A DNA stretch of 64,000 nt from Verrucomicrobiota bacterium (GTDB lineage Bacteria > Verrucomicrobiota > Verrucomicrobiia > Opitutales > Opitutaceae): contig JAEKKV010000010.1 in assembly GCA_019510185.1 (NCBI GenBank), positions 186,001 to 250,000 of the forward strand, written 5' to 3'. Below are positions 60,973 through 64,000 of the stretch, piece after piece. The stretch's first letter is position 1. Every line of letters begins with the position of its first letter. Made by a program: the position numbers and the translations under genes. A model generated the notes under the pieces. It was not told the DNA's origin. It did not search any database and worked only from the letters and a program-made list of their open reading frames with translations.

Positions 60973-62025
60973 TTATTTTTCGAGCGAGCTTCGCGAGGGC
61001 ATGGTGTTGCCGTCCACCCACCGTCCGCGAACGAGAATATCGCGGCGGTATTCAGGAATGCCGCACTGACGGCCGTAGATCAGGCCGATGAGCGTCTCCA
61101 CGGCGGCCCGGCCGATCTCCTCGGGATTTTGATCGATGCCGGAGTCGGCATTGCCGTCCAGCACCGACATGACGGCGATGCCGATGTCGGCCGGCACGCG
61201 ATAACCGGCTTTCCGCAACATGCCCGGAGTCTCGGCGATGGAGGTGACCACGGCGTCGGGTTTGTATTTTTTAAGCCATGCTTCCATGGCCTGCTGGCTG
61301 GTGGTAGGAGCGCCTTTGTTGACCCGAAAAATGGGCAGGCGCCGGCTCTCGGGGATTTTTTGCTGCGCCATGAGAAACCCCGCCTCGAAGAGGTACCATC
61401 TTTTGTCAGCTGGTTCGGCGACGAAGGCGATGCGTGCATAGCCGCGCCGCTGTATTTCCGCCATGGCGACCATCATGTTCGCGACATGGTCGGCGGTGAC
61501 AACGTAAGCGGCGGGGTGTTCGACCGAGCGGCCAAAGCGAACAATCGAGAACCGTCCCCAATCGAAGCGTTCCCATTCGGGCTGGGTGCGATGAGGCGGG
61601 AGCAGCAGTCCGGTGATGCCGCGCGCCAGAAGGATTTTTTCCAGGCGGGATACGGGCAGGCGGTCGTTGGCGACGAACTCCTCAAGGCGATAGCCGGCTT
61701 TTTCCGCCGCGGCCAAAGCCCCGCGCCAATAGGCGTCGAATTCTTTAAGCTGTCTGAGTTTCTCGGGTTCCGACCAGAGGTTCAGCCAGGCCAGGGTGGC
61801 ATGGATGGGCTGATGAATGGCGTTTCGTTTGGCATGGGCGAGGGCGGTGGCGCTTGGATTGGGGCGATACGCCATCTTTTGCGCCGCAGCCTGGATTTCG
61901 AGACGGCGCGCTTCCGAGATGCGCGGATCGTTGCGCAACGCGAGAGATACTGAAGCTGGACTTACGCCGACAGCATGGGCGACGTCACGCAGGGTCACAA
62001 CCCTGGGGGAGGCGGAGGACGGCAT
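60973..62025 (-). CDS. LacI-family transcriptional regulator
   Basis: 350 residues. The DNA-binding domain is VTLRDVAHAVGVSPASVSLALRNDPRIS (about 10-37), with the hinge helix after AAAQKMAYRPNPSATALA. A periplasmic-binding-like sensor domain covers the rest (GITGLLLPPHRTQPEW, YVVTADHVANMMVAMAEI, DAVVTSIAETPGMLRKAGYRVPADIGIAVMS). Its ligand is likely a sugar or sugar-like molecule, unknown. It is divergent from the beta-strand repeat protein; a palindromic site lies between them at 62075. Confidence 0.9.
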   Translation of the reverse strand: MPSSASPRVVTLRDVAHAVGVSPASVSLALRNDPRISEARRLEIQAAAQKMAYRPNPSATALAHAKRNAIHQPIHATLAWLNLWSEPEKLRQLKEFDAYWRGALAAAEKAGYRLEEFVANDRLPVSRLEKILLARGITGLLLPPHRTQPEWERFDWGRFSIVRFGRSVEHPAAYVVTADHVANMMVAMAEIQRRGYARIAFVAEPADKRWYLFEAGFLMAQQKIPESRRLPIFRVNKGAPTTSQQAMEAWLKKYKPDAVVTSIAETPGMLRKAGYRVPADIGIAVMSVLDGNADSGIDQNPEEIGRAAVETLIGLIYGRQCGIPEYRRDILVRGRWVDGNTMPSRSSLEK

Positions 62026-62074
62026 GGGGTAGGGGTACGGCTATAGGGCGCAATTCCGCTCGAACCGTCAATGG

Positions 62075-62092
62075 TGTTAAACCGCTTAAACA
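62075..62092 (+). promoter_or_regulatory. LacI-type operator candidate
   Basis: TGTTAAACCGCTTAAACA (18 bp) is an imperfect palindrome with the central CG typical of LacI-family sites (six of eight half-site positions match). It lies 50 bp before the lacI start and 119 bp before the surface-protein gene, so it could control either or both. Confidence 0.5.
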
Positions 62093-62211
62093 GCGAGCCG
62101 CTTGGAGCGGCCAATCGATGCGTTATGACATGATGACCCCAAGGGAGCGTCCCCGTTCTCTTTCCATACCCCGACTCAGTCTTGGCGTTTTTGTACTTAC
62201 CCTTTGTTTTT

Positions 62212-64000
62212 ATGAACCATATCCCGTCGTTGTCAGAAACGATTCTCTCCGGTCGTGTTCGTTCTCGCGTCTTGTTGGGATTCTGCGTCGCCGCCCTCGC
62301 GCTGGCCGGTGGACAGACCGTCCTCGGCACCCCTTATTATTGGGACACCAACAGCTCTACTGCGGGTTCAGGCGCTGCGACCGGCACTTGGGATGGGACG
62401 ACTGCATTATGGACCACCGATTCGACCGGTGCATCCGCCACCAGTGCGGTGACGACGACCACGGCGGACGATCTGTTTTTCGCTGCCGGTACGAATGGCA
62501 CCACGGGGACGATCACAGTCAGCGGCACTGAGAGCGCCAACAGCATCACGTTTGACGACAACGTGGCCGTGACCATCAGCAGCGGCACCTCGATCGCATT
62601 GGGCACGACGGGCTCATCCACGGCAGGTATCACCGTGGCAAGCGGTGACAATGCGGCCAACGCGATCAGCACGGCCATCGCCCTTGGTGTGAATTCGACG
62701 GTGGCGCAGAACGGCACGGGAACGTTGACGCTGAGCGGGGTGATTTCCGGATCGGGATTCGGCATCACCAAGACCGGCACGGGCAATCTCGTCCTCTCCA
62801 ACACCAATACCTTTAGTGGCGGCTTGGGAATCAGCGCCGGTACCGTTTCCATTTCCGCCGCGGCCGCGATGGGCACGGGCACCACCACCCTCGGTGCGAC
62901 GGGCTCGTCCTCTAGTGCCACGTTGAGCTCCGGATCGAACATGACCGCCGCCAACGCCATTACGGTCGCCTCCGGTTCCGGCACTCGGACGTTCACCGGA
63001 ACAGGCTCATCCGGAGCGTTTATTCTCAGCGGTGCTATCACCCTGAATAACACATTGACCCTGACCTCCACCGGTACGAGCGGCATTCGTCTCAATGGTG
63101 TCATCAGCGAAGGTACCTCAGGCATGGGAGTCATTATTAACAGCACCAGCACCGCGAATAACCGCTTGGGTGCCGCGAATACGTTCACGGGTGGTGTCGC
63201 CGTCCAGCAAGGCACACTGGAGCTTACGAATAACTCAGGCGCGGGCACGGGCACGATCACGCTCGGCAATACGTCCGGAAGCGGCAGCACCATCATCGCG
63301 GCGAATGTTAACAATCTGGCCGTCGCAAACGCCATCACGGTGGCGTCAGGCAACACGGGAACCAGCACCATTACTAATTCATCTGCGGGCACCGCAACTT
63401 TCAGCGGGCCATTGGCCTTGAACCACGATCTTACCCTCAATGCGGGCGGCACGAGCGCGCTTAATTTAAGCGGAGCGATCACCGGCGGGGCGACCGCCGC
63501 CATCACCAACGCCGGCACAAGCTCCGGCACCGTGACTTTGAGCGGCGCCATCACCAATGGCACCGGCACGGTTTCCCTCGTGCAAAACAGCTCCACGAGC
63601 ACGCTCGCCCTTTCAAACGCTTCCAACACGTTCACCGGCGGCATCACGATCAAGAACGGCACGCTCAGTCAAACCGGCGCCGCCGGTGCGCTGAGCACGG
63701 TCACGGTCGTCATTGGTGATGGCTCGTCCAGCAATAGTGCCACGCTTTCGGGCACCGGAGGGTTTTCCAATACGAACGCCATCACCATCGCCAGTGGCGG
63801 CACCGGCACTTACACGATTCTAGATTCCGGCTCGGGCGATTACACGCTGTCCGGTGCGATCGCACTCAATAACGCCGCGACGTTCAAGACGACCAGCGGT
63901 GGTGCGCTGTTCCTGAATGGATCCATCACGGGCTCGTCCGCCATCACCATCGACGGCGGCTCCACCACGACCAAGTTTGTCGCCTTGGGGGCGGATAGCT
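62212..64000 (+). CDS. autotransporter-associated beta-strand repeat protein, N-terminal part (3' end outside window)
   Basis: At least 596 residues, open to the right edge. From MNHIPSLSETILSG it has a basic N-terminus and a long hydrophobic segment (LLGFCVAALALAGGQTVL), a signal for export. The rest is built of low-complexity repeats rich in Gly, Thr, Ser, Ala and Asn. Each repeat holds the PATR core, such as LVLSNTNTFSGG with GTV, and later NTFTGGITIKNGTL. PYYWDTNSS near the start is typical of verrucomicrobial members, which often end in a PEP-CTERM or autotransporter domain. Role: surface adhesin or matrix protein. The gene shows little codon or base change from its flanks. Confidence 0.9.
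   Translation, partial: MNHIPSLSETILSGRVRSRVLLGFCVAALALAGGQTVLGTPYYWDTNSSTAGSGAATGTWDGTTALWTTDSTGASATSAVTTTTADDLFFAAGTNGTTGTITVSGTESANSITFDDNVAVTISSGTSIALGTTGSSTAGITVASGDNAANAISTAIALGVNSTVAQNGTGTLTLSGVISGSGFGITKTGTGNLVLSNTNTFSGGLGISAGTVSISAAAAMGTGTTTLGATGSSSSATLSSGSNMTAANAITVASGSGTRTFTGTGSSGAFILSGAITLNNTLTLTSTGTSGIRLNGVISEGTSGMGVIINSTSTANNRLGAANTFTGGVAVQQGTLELTNNSGAGTGTITLGNTSGSGSTIIAANVNNLAVANAITVASGNTGTSTITNSSAGTATFSGPLALNHDLTLNAGGTSALNLSGAITGGATAAITNAGTSSGTVTLSGAITNGTGTVSLVQNSSTSTLALSNASNTFTGGITIKNGTLSQTGAAGALSTVTVVIGDGSSSNSATLSGTGGFSNTNAITIASGGTGTYTILDSGSGDYTLSGAIALNNAATFKTTSGGALFLNGSITGSSAITIDGGSTTTKFVALGADS

Noticed and set aside
62337..63662. A 441-codon minus-strand open frame in the repeat region
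   Set aside because: Antisense reading of Gly/Thr/Ala-rich repeats gives a Val/Pro/Ala-rich string; the plus frame has the signal and the PATR repeats.
1..64000. CRISPR array, prophage, integrase or rRNA operon
   Set aside because: No regularly spaced repeats, no phage or recombinase proteins and no rRNA-like sequence were seen.

Overview
The window is GC-rich bacterial chromosome that most likely comes from a Verrucomicrobiota of the Opitutaceae type. This rests on a Verru_Chthon cassette A protein (56552-60229), a long autotransporter-associated beta-strand repeat protein (from 62212), an SHD1-like protein, many start codons without a clear Shine-Dalgarno sequence, and outer-membrane features (lpxB, lolCD, porin). 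The taxon is an inference. No rRNA, tRNA, CRISPR array, prophage or transposase was recognised. Most of the window is dense housekeeping DNA.

Region by region. 1-9.9 kb: recN (cut by the left edge), small unknown proteins, proS-clpS-DUF2017-like, a small membrane protein with an ATPase-type metal-binding head, a compact family B DNA polymerase and a PhnP-like metallo-hydrolase. 9.9-19.1 kb: a sulfate assimilation locus with an Rrf2 regulator behind a perfect palindrome, a YezD-like protein, a porin, sulfate-binding protein, two M14-like proteins (one looks catalytically dead), cysT, cysW, cysA and cysK. 19.1-31.8 kb: a respiratory and copper locus on both strands. It holds a caa3-type oxidase (subunits II with fused cytochrome c, I, III and IV), CtaG, DUF420, heme A synthesis (ctaB, ctaA), a CusF-Sco fusion lipoprotein, a protein with two HxHP modules and a copper-type P-type ATPase. 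31.8-35.5 kb: AMP nucleosidase, lipA/lipB and a DUF4010 membrane protein.

35.5-56.2 kb: lysS, an operon lolC-lolD-Gfo/Idh oxidoreductase-lpxB (envelope lipid and lipoprotein work), hemX-like/hemA, then single genes: CvfB-like, FAD-Rieske oxidoreductase, S4 protein, DTW protein, PPK2, dodecin, GT61, fatty acid hydroxylase, SDR, a second cysteine synthase, a Sec11-like S26 protein and ndk. 56.2-64 kb is more accessory: a strong terminator, a 194-bp segment bounded by perfect 12-bp inverted repeats, the Verru_Chthon A protein with an exported partner, a LacI regulator and the start of the repeat-rich surface protein.

Best candidates for something new: the M14/pseudo-M14 pair translationally tied to the sulfate transporter; the structured intergenic stretch at 54993-55181; the MITE-like segment in front of the orphan Verru_Chthon gene; the duplicated HxHP protein coupled to the CusF-Sco fusion; and a 23-bp perfect palindrome inside the copper ATPase gene.
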